The translations under genes and the position numbers were made by a program. The notes under the pieces are model-generated. The model saw only the letters and a list, made by a program, of their open reading frames with translations, ran no database searches and was not told the origin of the DNA. From NCBI RefSeq assembly GCF_023065955.2, contig NW_026622797.1, positions 54,495,689 to 54,559,688 of the forward strand: 64,000 bases of DNA, given 5' to 3'. Shown here piece after piece: positions 1-11,164 of this stretch. The stretch's first letter is position 1; each line of letters starts with the position of its first letter. Origin of the DNA: Ursus arctos. Lineage: Eukaryota; Chordata; Mammalia; Carnivora; Ursidae.

Positions 1-539
1 ATTTTAAAATACCCTGAGCTCAAATACTTTTTTCTTTGATATGTATATATTCATGGAAAAAGTATAGAACAATAAATTGGAATCATGAACATTGCATTTG
101 GGACAGTTTACATGAATGAGGGGGGATATATCGGGAAGGTACATGAAGCTCTTATATTTCATGTAATCCTTTATTTCTCAAACTAAACATTGAGTACCCA
201 AGTACTTATAGAATTATTCTTTTTACCTTTTTGTATCTTTTGTAAGCTTTCTGTACAAGAGCAGGAAATAAATTTCTAGGTAGAAAAAACTAAGAGATTA
301 TTTGGATTTTTAAAAAATGATTTGAGAGAAGATTTACATTTAAGGAAAAAATTAGTGATGATGAAAAAATCAGACAATGGAGAACCTGAAATATTTATGA
401 ACTCCAGGGGGAAGCAAACATTATACAAGACAGAAAGTATAATTTGAGAAGATTTCATGGCTCATCTGTGTGTAATATTTAAATAGTAATAATAATATAA
501 ATACCAAATATTAGTTTAACTAAAGTATAACAACTTTGG
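1..539. other. Unassigned AT-rich non-coding DNA
   Basis: No gene is visible. The sequence is AT-rich with short A and T runs. Parts of 90-250 vaguely resemble the T-rich end of an old L1 3' UTR, but not closely enough to call. Confidence 0.4.
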
Positions 540-895
540 GTTTTTTTTTTTTAAATGACATAATGATGTATGCAAGATGGATGGAGAAATGCATGAGAGC
601 AGAAATGTGGAAGAACTATAGCCTCATCTTCCATAATAAGAGGTCAATAGGAAATAGAGAAAATGAAAAAAAAAATCATGGTATAACACCATAAGCATGT
701 TACTTAAGAAATATGTGGCAAATCTCTGGATATATACATAGCTAGCTCAGAGAGAGAAATATATTTATTGGTATGGAGTAGGGTAGGGAGGAGAGGGACA
801 GGAACTGTTGGTTTTTAACAAAACCTTATCGGTTCATTTGACATTTTGAATTACACACACGTGTGTAAAAAGAAAAAACTTTAAAAAATTCATTA
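540..895 (+). mobile_element. Possible old L1 (L1M) 3' UTR fragment
   Basis: A G-rich stretch (about 776-805) is followed by a GGAACTGTTGG-type segment, a T-rich stretch and an A-rich end near 875-895. This order is what old mammalian L1 3' ends show. The segment is diverged, has no intact target-site duplication, and the family call is tentative. Confidence 0.3.
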
Positions 896-1794
896 GATCA
901 AGTCTTACACATTTTGCTTAAACATAAGCTACTGTATTTCTGAACTCTTCACCATTGTGCAAATATTCTAGGGTCCACTTACATAATGTCTTAGACATAC
1001 TATACATGCCTTCTGTATGTCTACTTTGTGAATAATTAACAATGCTCTTCCCTAGATCGAGAATTAGGGTAACTTTATAGACTCAAGCTAGGCTCATATC
1101 CAGTAGAATATTTGATTCCATCATCACTGATTTCTACATTGTATTATGCTATCTCAATTCAAGCAGAATACTAAAGCCACAGTGGCAATTCCCAGGAAAA
1201 CGTATCCACTCAGTACATTTACTGCTAGCGTTGCTGAAGACTGATTAAAATGACTGCAGAGTCTTTCTGTTAGTGATGGCTCCTGATTGCAGGGACTTGC
1301 CACCAGCTGTACCCATGAGCCTGAGACCCAGTGGCTAGCTCAGCAGGAGCACTGAACCCACTGATGAGCACTCGACTATAATCTCAGCACCTCCTTCCTT
1401 GTCCTACCTCAGCATCTAGAAGTTGGCAGAATGTGGATGTGATATCCAACTGTTAATATACACTACAGTGAAGCATTTACTGAAAATTATTTGGTATCCT
1501 AGGGCTCTACTTTCACATCACATTTGCAAAAAAAAATTCTTTAATATCTTAACAGTTGCATGTCACACTTTACAACATTTTTTTCTTAGTCAGGTAACAC
1601 CAGATAGCTGAAAACTAGAAAGGAAATGTGGGAAACTAAGCAAAATTAACAAAATACTTATCTTTAAGAATTAACCAATTTCCCAAAGTGAGTGAGGAGT
1701 CCCAATAGGCAGGCAACAATTCAGAGTTTCTGAGGATAGCGCTGATCTTGCAATCCTTCTCCCAAAGTCGGAGAAGAAAATGTAGGCCACCCAT
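896..1794. other. Unassigned non-coding DNA
   Basis: I see no repeat family, exon or RNA gene here. The short open frame at 1423-1611 has no recognisable protein features and no supporting splice signals. Confidence 0.4.
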
Positions 1795-1872
1795 GGCCAC
1801 CGGGGGTGGTGGGGAGGGAAGAGAAAGGGAGGGGAGGGGAGGGACATAGGTGGAGAGAGGGAGAGAGACTCC
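1795..1872 (+). repeat. G-rich purine tract with a G-quadruplex motif
   Basis: The + strand is almost entirely purine. Positions 1827-1843 read GGGAGGGGAGGGGAGGG, four G runs of three or more with single-base loops, which is the canonical G-quadruplex pattern. Further G runs lie at 1802-1806, 1811-1814 and 1816-1818. The structure is an inference; the sequence pattern is direct. Confidence 0.8.
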
Positions 1873-2030
1873 AGAAAAGTAACTGTTAGAGGGAACCAGC
1901 TAATTGCTTAATTTCAGCATCAAAAGAGGTAATGAATCCCTGCCTTGTTTATATTGCTATCATGTCTTTTGCTGCATTTTCATGAAGTGGAAAATACCAA
2001 ATTAGAGTTTGTTAAAATATAAACTAAACT

Positions 2031-2257
2031 GGGGTGCGTGGGTGGTGCAGTCGTTAAGCGTCTGCCTTCGGCTCAGGGCGTGATCCCAGCGTTCTGGGAT
2101 CGAGCCCCACATCAGGCTCTTCTGCTGGGAGCCTACTTCTTCCTCTCCCACTCCCCCTGCTTGTGTTCCCTCTGTCGCTGGCTGTCTCTGTCAAATAAAT
2201 AAATAAATAAATAAAATAAAATCTATCTATCTATCTATCATCTATCTATATATGTAT
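2031..2257 (+). mobile_element. Carnivore SINE (SINEC, ursid/pinniped-type) with microsatellite tail
   Basis: The tRNA-Lys-derived head starts GGGGTGCGTGGGTGG, with the CGTTAAGCGTCTGCCTTCGG promoter region, then a pyrimidine-rich body and a CTGTCAAATAAATAAATAAA tail. The tail has expanded into (AAAT)n, then (ATCT)n and TATATA at about 2196-2257. A 9-bp repeat, ATATAAACT, lies at 2017-2025 and 2258-2266 and is taken as the target-site duplication, so the microsatellite grew inside the SINE tail. SINEs of this family are non-autonomous and rely on L1 enzymes. Confidence 0.93.
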
Positions 2258-2266
2258 ATATAAACT

Positions 2267-2889
2267 GTACAAATAGGCAGCAACATACTTCCCTTCCACT
2301 TTTTTGAAAAGCAAAGTACTAAAGGATTAATGCAGTGAAATTTGACATATCTCCCTTCTATGCATCAGAGGTCTAAACTCCATATTTCCTAGGGTAAATG
2401 AATACTGAAATACTGAAGCACTGAGAAAACAAACCAAGATTCAGTCAACTCCCTCAGAAGGATCATTTCAACTCCAAATTATTTCGTTCACTGTAATTTA
2501 TATACCCTTTTGGTAGGCATTAAGTTAGAGGTACAATATCACTTTTTGGTTAAGTGTCTGTCCCATTACAATAAATTTTGCTTTAGGCTAATATTTCACA
2601 TGATTTTCAAATCTAAGAACATGATTTTGCGATATGTAAATGTAAACACACTGCTTATCAGTATATCCAGACTTTCTGACAAACTGTAATTTCCAAATAT
2701 TTCTGTTTATTTTCACTAAAATTCACTTTGCTATATTGAACAGAAGCCCCTGACATTAACCAAGGGGGGAAGGTTAACTATATTAACAGAATAACTTATT
2801 TCAGTTAATACCCTGTTGATATTTTCCAATTTGAATCTTCGGCATAGCAAATTGTGGCACAGTCTAAGTGCCAGGCAGCTGTCCAAATC
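2267..2889. other. Unassigned non-coding DNA
   Basis: This AT-rich single-copy-looking sequence has no gene, no clear repeat and no structured RNA that I can recognise. Confidence 0.4.
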
Positions 2890-2905
2890 TCTACTCAGCT
2901 CTTTT

Positions 2906-3097
2906 TTTTTTTAAAGATTTTATTTATTTATGTGACAGAGAGACAGCCAGCGAGAGAGGGAACATAGCAGGGGGAGTGGGAGAGGAAGAAGCAGGCTCAT
3001 AGCGGAGGAGCCCTATGTGGGGCTCGATCCCGGTACGCCGGGATCACGCCCCTAGCCGAAGGCAGACGCCTTAACGACTGCGCCACCCAGGCGCCCC
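2906..3097 (-). mobile_element. Carnivore SINE (SINEC, ursid/pinniped-type), young
   Basis: On the + strand it reads as a T run, AAAGATTTTATTTATTTATG, a GA-rich body and a head ending CCACCCAGGCGCCCC, so it is inserted in minus orientation. A perfect 16-bp target-site duplication, TCTACTCAGCTCTTTT, flanks it at 2890-2905 and 3098-3113. The perfect duplication and near-consensus body argue for a recent insertion. Confidence 0.95.
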
Positions 3098-3113
3098 TCT
3101 ACTCAGCTCTTTT

Positions 3114-3524
3114 ATACTAAGACTGGAACATTTTTTACTCTAAAAAAAGTAACATCCAGTTTCAATTATTGTCACGTATTTGCCATGGTGTGTATACGAC
3201 ATGGTCTAAGTCCGTAAGGATATGCCCGTGGTTTAAATTCCAAGGAGGTAGAAATAACTATCATTTAATAAACTGCTTTATTTATACAGGGGTTTTAATA
3301 TAGAACATCACTTTGGTGGAGCATGCTTGTAAGATCCTGCATGAAACCTTTAGGGAAATACAATTCTCACGAAAGTTTAGGCCTAGGTTCTGTCAACACA
3401 ATTAGAAACTGCCCATCTATTTCTGTTGAGCTCCACACACACATGCACATATGCAGAAACCTTCCCATCACATTACTTAATGAACCATTTGGCAGCTCTC
3501 TTCAGCATTATACTCTAGGGAAGA
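3114..3524. other. Unassigned non-coding DNA
   Basis: No repeat or gene is recognised. An open frame over 3323-3676 (117 codons) runs through this stretch and into the old repeat after it, and has no recognisable domain. Confidence 0.4.
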
Positions 3525-3665
3525 AATCCACGCATTCATTCATTCAGAAACTATTTATTGAACACTACCATTGCGAGTTACCGTCTAGGCAATACGGTAT
3601 CAAGATAGAACACAGATTCTGCTCCAGTGAAGTAGAGTATCTAGCAGGAATAGGCATTTTAGCAT
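3525..3665 (+). mobile_element. Ancient mammalian repeat (ATTCATT...TATTTATTGA type)
   Basis: The order of an ATTCATTCATTCAG run, then CTATTTATTGAACACTACC, then a TCTAGG-like motif matches a common diverged mammalian-wide repeat that often carries this 'TATTTATTGAGCACCTACT' signature. I cannot name the subfamily (L2- or MIR-related) by eye. Confidence 0.45.
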
Positions 3666-4767
3666 CTTTGGTCTAACTGGGATCCTACATGTGTCACGAA
3701 AAGGATTCACTTTCTCTTTCTAGATATCCCAAAGAAAGTGAGGAAGAGAGAAAAGCTGGCCTACCCAACTGGTACGGCATATATTTGGATGGCTGCAGAG
3801 TTGCTCTCAAAATTTGTGTCCTGGACCCGTTCTGCTGGTGCCTCTAACTGAGGTCCGCTTTAGGGAGAAGCTCAGGTTATTCCTGCCACGCAGCAACCAA
3901 TAAATTCCAACTCCATCATAATGATACTGAATATTTTTATATTATTTAAAAATCATTTACATTTCTACCTTTGGGGAATTTTTGTAAAGTTCTTCATCTG
4001 GAGTACTTGAGATGACCGCAGTCTTCCTACAGTGTTATGTATTTTTATTTCGCTTCCGCACCACTAAATGTACCTCTGGCACACGGAAGCCGTATTTTGT
4101 TCGTATGTATAGCTCAGGTACATTGCATAGTGTTTAGCACTTGCTGTCTTCATATTTTCCTATGTATTGGGTCCTGTTTGCCATAAAACTTTGACCCATG
4201 CTTAGTATAACTTTTCATATCCATAGGGTCATTCAAAGCCTTGCCCCAGGTACCCAAGACAGAATTCGACAGACTTCTGCCAGAATCCTATCCGAGTCCT
4301 ATACTGAAAACTTTTGCCTAGAGGAAGAGGGGGTTAATGAAGGCACTATTTGCCCTTTAGGCAACTGGCACAGTCCTTTCCTAGGGGCATCATGAGCTTG
4401 CAAGTGCTACAGCAGTCCTCTCTTCCATTGATTAGAGACTTTAATGTTTGCTTTGTCCGAAATAGAGCTAGGTTGGCCAAGTTGGCTCTCTAAAGTCATG
4501 TAAGTTCCTCACTTGGCAGTGTGCCTAAAGCCCAGGGGAACAAACAAAGTGATGTCTAAGATAGGTCATCAGCAAAGCTGTATCACTAAAATGGACCCTG
4601 GAAGAAAGGTCAGACATGTACACTGTGTAAGACAGTTTTCCTTTTATTAAAATTAAAATTTTGTTTAAAAGCAGTTTAATGATAACTGAGGTATAGAAAA
4701 CGTTCTTTTATAGTCAGCTCAAGGGAATTGTACCAAAATGTAGATATGAAATAGATAGGATAAAAAT
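3666..4767. other. Unassigned non-coding DNA
   Basis: About 1.1 kb without a recognisable repeat. The open frame at 4198-4395 has no protein signature. Part of the stretch may be old, unrecognisable transposon. Confidence 0.4.
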
Positions 4768-4778
4768 TATTTTGCAAT

Positions 4779-4978
4779 TGGGTGGCCTGAGTGGCTCAGT
4801 CGGTTGAGCATCCAATTCTTGGTTTCAGCTCAGGTCATGGTCACGGGTTGTAAGATCGAACCCAGAGTTGGACTCTGTACTCAGCAGGGAGTCTGCTTGA
4901 AGATTCTTTCTCTCTACCTCTCCCCCAACTTGCATGTGCTCTCTCTTGCTAAAATGAATAAATAAATCTTTAAAAAAA
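4779..4978 (+). mobile_element. Carnivore SINE (SINEC), older subfamily
   Basis: The head TGGGTGGCCTGAGTGGCTCA is followed by a GGTTGAGCATC segment, a CT-rich body and an AATAAATAAATC(T)TTAAAAAAA tail. A perfect 11-bp target-site duplication, TATTTTGCAAT, lies at 4768-4778 and 4979-4989. The 'CTCAGTCGGTTGAGCATCC' form is an older type than the CAGCGGTTAAGCG form seen elsewhere in the window. Confidence 0.94.
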
Positions 4979-4989
4979 TATTTTGCAAT

Positions 4990-6344
4990 AGGAAAATAAA
5001 AGATAATAAAAATAAAGGAGGTGTTATGTAAATATGAGACAACAATACTACACAATATGTTGCCATTCACATTAATTATAAGCACAATGAAAAAATGTGA
5101 AAAAATCCTTTATACAGCACTAAATGAATAAAGCCATTCACACAGAAGGCCATTTAATAGAACTATACATACCTCCCCGGTTGGTACTTCTTAATATTTC
5201 CTCACCCAGGGGCTTGCTATTTATCTGATGGTATAGACACCCTCTCCTGCACACAAAAGTTGGCACTTTTCAGGGATGGGTGGCTTTTTTGAAGAACTTC
5301 TGGGGGCAGAGGCTGTATATTCCACTCTAAGAACACATTCTCTAGGACATGAGGAGCTTAATTTTATCTTCTTCTCAGGGGCATTTGCATTTGAGAAATG
5401 GATGGGTAGACTGTAATTACTGTAAGTGACTGAATCCTGAGCAAAGGCTTCAGATAGTAGAATATGAACAGAATATGATATATCTGATTCTCCTTCAGCC
5501 AACAAAGATAGAGCTAATCCCTGAAGAAACACAAAGGGTATTCTCTGGATAGCTCTTGAAGAACTTAGTAGAGCTGCTTCTGCTTATCTTGGGAATTCTG
5601 ATCATACCTGTGAGTTGTTCACATGTCCTTGAAGGATGAATTGAGCTCAATTTTAGAGAAAATTATTACTTTTTAAATTTTACATAATATTTGTTTAACA
5701 CATGGCAGCATTTCTCAGGAGGGTCCCACTAAACGTAAGTGATTAATGAACCTCGAGCTGAACAGGAATCACATGGGGGTAAGCTTTCAATCTGGCAACA
5801 CTAATTAGTATCAAAACAGTCTTTATCTCTCTTGGTATCTGAGCTCCATTTCTTACCAGCCCATCACATTTGATTTGTGATATATAGATGCCAAGATGTA
5901 AATAATCAGGTTTTTCTCAAATATGAATTTTAATAAATTTAATTTTGAAGGTATAATGATTTCTCAAGTTGGGTGTGACAAAACATGGTGTCCTGTATTC
6001 TACTGATAATGTGCTGACTGTAGTTGGAAAGGGACATTCACTCCCTGGTCTTCTAAGCATCATTGAGCCCCTGAGATAGAATTATTTAATTTGATCCCTG
6101 CCTCCAGAATATTAATTTATTACATTTCAGACAAAGCATCTGTCTTGCCGTAAGGATGAACAGGTAGGAGATTCTCAACCGTAACTCAATATTAATCTAT
6201 TTGAGGACCTATGGTCATTTTTTTCAATTTGTTCCCCATTTTAAGGCATCTCATAATCTCATAGGTCATTTTAACACTTAGAAAGTTTTATAATATGTAG
6301 TAGCATATATCATCAAGCATAGTAGCCCTTTTAAAGTAAAAATA
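4990..6344. other. Unassigned non-coding DNA
   Basis: About 1.35 kb with no gene and no repeat I can name. A 103-codon open frame on the minus strand (5221-5532) has no recognisable domain and is most likely chance. Confidence 0.4.
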
Positions 6345-7755
6345 AAGGCCTCAAAATGCAATTCAGTGGAAATAGGATAATATTTCCAACGCATACTAGG
6401 ATAATCAGGTAGTCATATGCAAAATAGTGAACATCGATCAGTACCTTCTACCATATACAATGATTTGCTCAAAACAGATCATAGACTTAAATACAGCACC
6501 TAAAAATATAACAATTCTAGAAGAAGACACAGTACAAATCTTTTTTTTTTTTTTTTAATTTTTATTTTTAGAGAGAGAGCCAGCACAAGTGGGAGGGGCA
6601 GAGGGAGAGGAGAGGGAGAGACAATCTCAAGCAGACTGAGCATGGAGCTGGATACAGGGCTCCTTCTCACGACCCCAATATCATGACCTGAGCCGAAACC
6701 AACAGTTGGACGCCCAACTGACTCTGCCACCCAGATGCACCAAGTCAGGCAAGATTTCTTAGAAACGTGATTCACAAATGAAAATGCATGATGCACAAAA
6801 ATATTGAAATTGGTTGTCAACAAAATTAAGAACCTTTGTTTTTCAGTTCACTTTTAAGAGAATGAAAAGATAGGCCACATTTGGAAAATAACATAGATGA
6901 GAAAAGACTTGCATATAAGATTTATAAAAAATAATTCAAATATCAGTAAAAGATTTTACAGATACTTCAAAAAAAGATATGCTGATGGTAAACACATGAT
7001 AAAACTACCCAACATAATTAGTTATTGGGAAAATGTAAATCAAACTCACAAGGAAATATCCTACATACATATTAGAAAGTTAAAATTTTTAAAAAGACTA
7101 TACCAATTATTGGCAAAGATGTAACCTGGCTGGAATTCTTGTATACTTATGTTTGGAATGTAAATAGTAAAAACATGTAGGGAAATAATTGGCAGTTTTT
7201 TTTTAAAGGTTAAACATGCACCTAAAACAATGCATTAGCCATTCTTCTCCTAAGTATTAAGAGAAATTAAAACATATGCTCATATAAAGACTTCAGCCTT
7301 ATTTGTAATAGACAAAAACTGGAAACAACCGAAATGCTCTTTAACAGATGAATGGACCAATTGTGGTGTCTCTATGTGATGGGATACTACTCAAAAATAC
7401 AAATAAATTTTTAACATATCCATCAATATGGATGAATCTCAGGATTATTTTTCTTAAAGAAGGCAGATAAAAATTAGTGTGTATTGCATGATTCCATTTA
7501 TATAAATTTCTGGAAAATACCAATATTCTGTAGTGGCACAACGCAGTTCAGTGGTTTCCTAGAGACTAAGGGTAGAGGGGATTTATAGGGAAGGTCAGTA
7601 ATAGGGATTTAAAAGAGCAGAGGACATTTTGGGGTGATGGATATTTTCCTCCTCTTAATCGTGGTGATGGTGTCATGGTGTAAACATTTGTCAAACCTTC
7701 TCAAATTGTACATTTTAAACGTGCTATTTAATCGGTGTTAAGGAAAGCTTGGTGA
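6345..7755 (+). mobile_element. Old L1 (L1M) 3' end: ORF2 C-terminus and 3' UTR
   Basis: Many phrases typical of L1 ORF2 and its 3' end appear in order: a TTCAGTGG...AGGATA start, a TAAAAATATAACAATTCTAG segment, AAATGTAAATCAAACTCACA, GGAAACAACC...AAATG, GATGGGATACTACTCA, ATGGATGAATCTCA, ATGATTCCATTTATATAAA, and a 3' UTR with GGGGTGATGGATATTTTCC and CTCAAATTGTACATTTTAAA. The reading frame is broken many times, so this is a dead fossil. A SINE interrupts it at 6541-6741, which makes the L1 the older insertion. Confidence 0.9.
6541..6741 (-). mobile_element. Carnivore SINE nested in old L1
   Basis: It reads as a 16-bp T run, a GAGAGAGAGCCAGCACAAGTG body and a head ending CCACCCAGATGCACC, in minus orientation. 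It splits the L1 coding sequence between ...CACAGTACAAATC and GTCAGGCAAG.... I see no clear target-site duplication, so age or deletion has blurred the ends. A 107-codon open frame over the SINE is an artefact of its sequence. Confidence 0.9.
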
Positions 7756-8084
7756 AGCCCTTTAGAAAATCATGTCAGTTTACATATCTGGTACACTAGC
7801 ATCTAAGCCCCTTCTGTGGCCTTTGCCCTGACAACCATCCTTTGGCTTATTTAAAAGCAGTTTGAAAAGTATTAATAACTCTTTGAAAATTAAATATCTT
7901 GAGATGAACAGACAGTGAAGCTAGGGTAATCGCTGGTACACCAATGATTTTGACCATGGCTAGTATCAGGGCTGAAACCACCAACAATGGAAAAGCAAAA
8001 TGTTCACATTTTTAAAACGAATTATTCATACAGAAAATCTTATTTAATCCCATGATTTCAGTTATGAAATATAAATATCCCAAC
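7756..8084. other. Unassigned non-coding DNA
   Basis: No gene or repeat is recognised in these 330 bases. Confidence 0.4.
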
Positions 8085-8440
8085 CTAGCTCTTTCTCTTT
8101 AATTCCTGACACTCAGAGTTAGCTATCTACTAAAATTCTCCACCTAAATGTTACAGATAAACTTAGCATTTACAACTACTGTCCCTCCCCTAAAATCTGT
8201 CCTTCCTCTTGTTTTCCTTAGCTCAGTAAATAGTAATAGCCCAATCCACCCTGTTGTCCATCCCTGTAACTTGAACACTTTTCTTAATGCTTTCCCAGAC
8301 TCCTTGTTTACATTCTATCAGCCGTCTTGACCCATTGATCCGGTCTCCGTTTTTGTTGAATCCTTCTGTAAATGATCTTCCCTATTTTATTGATGTCTTG
8401 CAGACCGTCAGTTTTCCAGCCTGGATTGCAGATATGGCTT
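8085..8440 (+). mobile_element. L2 LINE fragment (diverged)
   Basis: Pyrimidine-rich sequence with a TCCTTCCTCTTGTTTTCCTT segment followed by CTCAGTAAATAG and CCAATCCACCCTGTTG resembles the part of L2 upstream of its 3' end. It is diverged and has no open frame of note. The family call rests on memory of the consensus. Confidence 0.5.
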
Positions 8441-8654
8441 CTCATATTTTTCTTTTTCTCTACTGAACAAACATATTGTCACTCCAGAAAGAGAGGAAAT
8501 ATAAATGGAAATTATGGGACACAATTTATCTCTCGTAATTATACCACCCAATTTAAGAAATTTACCTCCACCCCTTTTGTTGAAGTGGGAGAGGAATGAG
8601 CAACTTAATACTATATAAAATAACAGGTGAAAATTTTAAATAATAGGTAGAAAG

Positions 8655-8760
8655 AGCTTTCTTTTCTGTCCCTTTCTTCCCTCACTGCCTTTCCCTCTCT
8701 ATCCCCTCCCCCTTTCTCAGCTCTCTCCCTCCAGCTCTTATCTCTCTCTCTCTCTCAAAA
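8655..8760 (+). repeat. Pyrimidine-rich low-complexity tract
   Basis: C and T make up nearly all of this stretch, ending in a short (CT)n run near 8741-8756. It is a polypyrimidine tract with no coding content. Confidence 0.75.
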
Positions 8761-8799
8761 TCCAAACACACATATGTAAATTTGTGTGTATTTACATAT

Positions 8800-9055
8800 A
8801 TTACTCTAAAATCTATAATAGATGCTTCTTCATGTTTATACTTAAGTATTTGTCTCATTTTTTAAAATGTTGAATAGTAATAATTTATTAATAAATTTTC
8901 TCCTGTTGGATATTAATTTTTTTTCCACTAAGGCTGCTGTGAGTAGCTTTGTACATATGTCCTTATAAGTTCCTTTGGGTGTACTTTAGTAGAATTATCA
9001 GAAGTGAAATTCCACTGTACAGCTAACGGTCTTAAACCGAAGTGGCTTTTACAGA
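8800..9055 (-). mobile_element. Old L1 (L1M) fragment, minus orientation
   Basis: Read on the + strand, a 'CTGTGAGTAGCTTTGTACATATGTCC' type stretch (about 8938-8964) and a later AGAAGTGAAATTCC motif match the complement of the L1 segment GGAATTTCACTTCT...ATGTACAA...CAGC. The copy is short, diverged and without a target-site duplication. Confidence 0.55.
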
Positions 9056-9084
9056 TACTGGACAGTTTTTGCTAGAAGTTAGTG

Positions 9085-9530
9085 GTCACATGCTTCACAT
9101 GCACTCATGGGGTATTTACAAAAATTGACCATGTGCTAGGCCACAGAGTCTCAACAAATTTCAAAGATCTGGTTTATATAGCTGTAATGTTAGTGTTAAT
9201 AAAGTTAAGGCCCAATTTTAAAAGATAACTTTAAACAAACATCTTCTAAATAGCATATCCGTTAAGGAATTATAATGCAAAAGGGAACATATTTGGAAAA
9301 AAAAAAAAAAAGGAACATATTTGGGACTGAATGACAATAAAGAATTAGATATCAAAACTTTGGGGATCCATCTAAAGTAGTAAATAGAGAAAAAATTAAT
9401 TGCTTTTTAAAAATTTTATAAGGAAAGAACAAAGGCTGAAAATTAATGAACCAAACATCCTACATACCAAGTTAGGAAACAGAATGAGCCTAAATAAAAT
9501 GAGAAGAAATAATTGTATGTGTATAAATTA
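9085..9530 (+). mobile_element. Old L1 (L1M) ORF2 fragment
   Basis: The order of GGGGTATTTACAAAAATTGA, CCATGTGCTAGGCCA, GTCTCAACAAATTTCAAAGA, GACTGAATGACAATAAAG and ATATCAAAACTTTGGGGAT is the order in L1 ORF2 between the endonuclease and reverse transcriptase regions. Frames are broken. A poly(A) block with flanking repeats interrupts it at 9284-9324 (listed separately). Confidence 0.85.
9284..9324 (+). mobile_element. Poly(A)-only insertion with target-site duplication
   Basis: GGAACATATTTGG occurs at 9284-9296 and again at 9312-9324 with 15 A residues between. Related old L1 copies have one copy of this segment, so the A run plus one repeat copy look inserted. If the preceding A/G bases are included, the duplication extends to about 18 bp (AAAAGGGAACATATTTGG against AAAAAGGAACATATTTGG), starting with AAAA as L1-type nicking sites do. 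I read it as a retrotransposition product so truncated that only the tail was copied. Confidence 0.65.
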
Positions 9531-10020
9531 TAAAGAAATTCATAAGAATGATAAACACTGAATTAATAGTCATGGTTACCTGTGTGTAGAAGAGAAGAAA
9601 ATGTGTTTTGGCAAGATACACAGGGACTTACAACTGTACTGGCTATGTTTTGTTTCTTAAGATAAGTAGTGGATATGTGTGCACTTGTAGTAGTTTGTTT
9701 TCTACATGACTGTTTTATAATAACGTTGAAATAACAAAGAAAGTTTATTTAATCAAAATAATAAAATAAAAATTTATAATTACTCATCTCCCTGATTAGT
9801 AACTTACTCATTACTATTTTACATTCAGTAAATGTTTTTTGAATTTTAGAAATGTTGTTTACCCACATTAGTAATCTAAATATTTTTCCTTTGTCAGTAT
9901 TTTTTTACAAAGGGCATCAGTTTTGTTCTTTAGCACCAAATCTAGAAAACACAAGAGGAAATGTTATAATTTTAAGACACTTAATATCCCATCGAAGGTC
10001 TTAAAGTTATCTTTACTTAT
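9531..10020. other. Unassigned AT-rich DNA
   Basis: No gene is seen. Its first part may continue the L1 fossil before it, but I cannot follow it base by base. Confidence 0.35.
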
Positions 10021-10028
10021 TCTTTGAT

Positions 10029-10231
10029 TTTTTTTTAAAGATTTTATTTATTCATTTGACAGAGAGAGAGAGAGAGCCAGCGAGAGAGGGAACAGAGGCA
10101 GGGGTAGTGGGAGAGGAAGAAGCAGGCTCCCAGCAGAGCAGGAAGGCTGATGCCCCTTTCGATCCCAGGACCCTGGGATTATGCCCTGGGCCAAAGGCAG
10201 ACACTGAATGACTGAGCCACCCAGGCACCTC
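10029..10231 (-). mobile_element. Carnivore SINE (SINEC)
   Basis: A T run, AAAGATTTTATTTATTCATT, a (GA)n stretch, GCCAGCGAGAGAGGGAAC and a head ending CCACCCAGGCACC identify a minus-oriented copy. TCTTTGAT at 10021-10028 recurs at 10232-10239, followed in both places by a T-rich run, giving a target-site duplication of about 15 bp with a small mismatch. Confidence 0.92.
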
Positions 10232-10239
10232 TCTTTGAT

Positions 10240-11164
10240 ATTTTTTTAACCTGTTTGTTATTGGCTCTATTGGCTCTGCTCTAGATCGCTTATTTTAACT
10301 GTAAAAAAATAATAAAATGTAGCTTTTAAAGGGAGTGATTTATAATAACTATAAAGGCAAATCAAGCACAATTAAGTGCATATAATTGACATTAAATGAT
10401 TATAATAAATGGTTATGTAAGATTCATTTTATCCTACATATTGTATAATGTGACATAAGCTATTCTTTTGTTTCGTTTCCTCTTTTTTGGACCTTAATTT
10501 TCAGTTAGTCATTGGCTTACATCTTATCTCCTACCATAATGGCAGAAATTAATGGGATAAAAGTACTCTATTCAAAGACAAATTATCATTTCACTGATCT
10601 ACTTCAGTAAGTGCAAATTCCCTCCGCACCCATTAAAAGGTTTAGAACAGTAGAAAAGTGCTAGTTAACTAAAATTGTGTTTCCTTTCTTAGATCATAAA
10701 ACTTTCATTTACTTCATCTGTTAAACGCTTTTGTAAATACAGTAATTTTGAAGGCTTTCAGTATTGTGTGATACATATTTTGGCATTGGGGCTATTCTGG
10801 ATTTCTTCCATGGTACTTTAATTTTGTGGTTCAGTGAGCAAAACTTCGAGTTCTCCAGGAGGACTTGTACTTAAAACAGTCAGGGGTGTACTGCCTGATG
10901 AGACATTCAATCTTTTCCCTTGATGAGGGTGTCCGGTCAGAAAAGACCTTTTGTTTTTTTTAACTTGGGAAAGGTTTTAAAGAAAATTATCACCCAGACC
11001 ATAAAAAGCCACTAAGGTTTTCTCAGTGCTGTACAATGTCACAATATGTTTAGTAAATGTTTTCAGAGACTGTTGCTTGTGATGATGAAATTGACATCTC
11101 TTTTTTCTTCATTTAGCCTCTGTAACTCAAACGGAATAATATTAGGGAATCCCATGTCAGAGTG
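10240..11164. other. Unassigned non-coding DNA
   Basis: AT-rich sequence in which I recognise no repeat, exon or RNA gene. Confidence 0.4.

Noticed and set aside
3323..3676. 117-codon open frame
   Set aside because: Runs partly through an ancient repeat and shows no domain.
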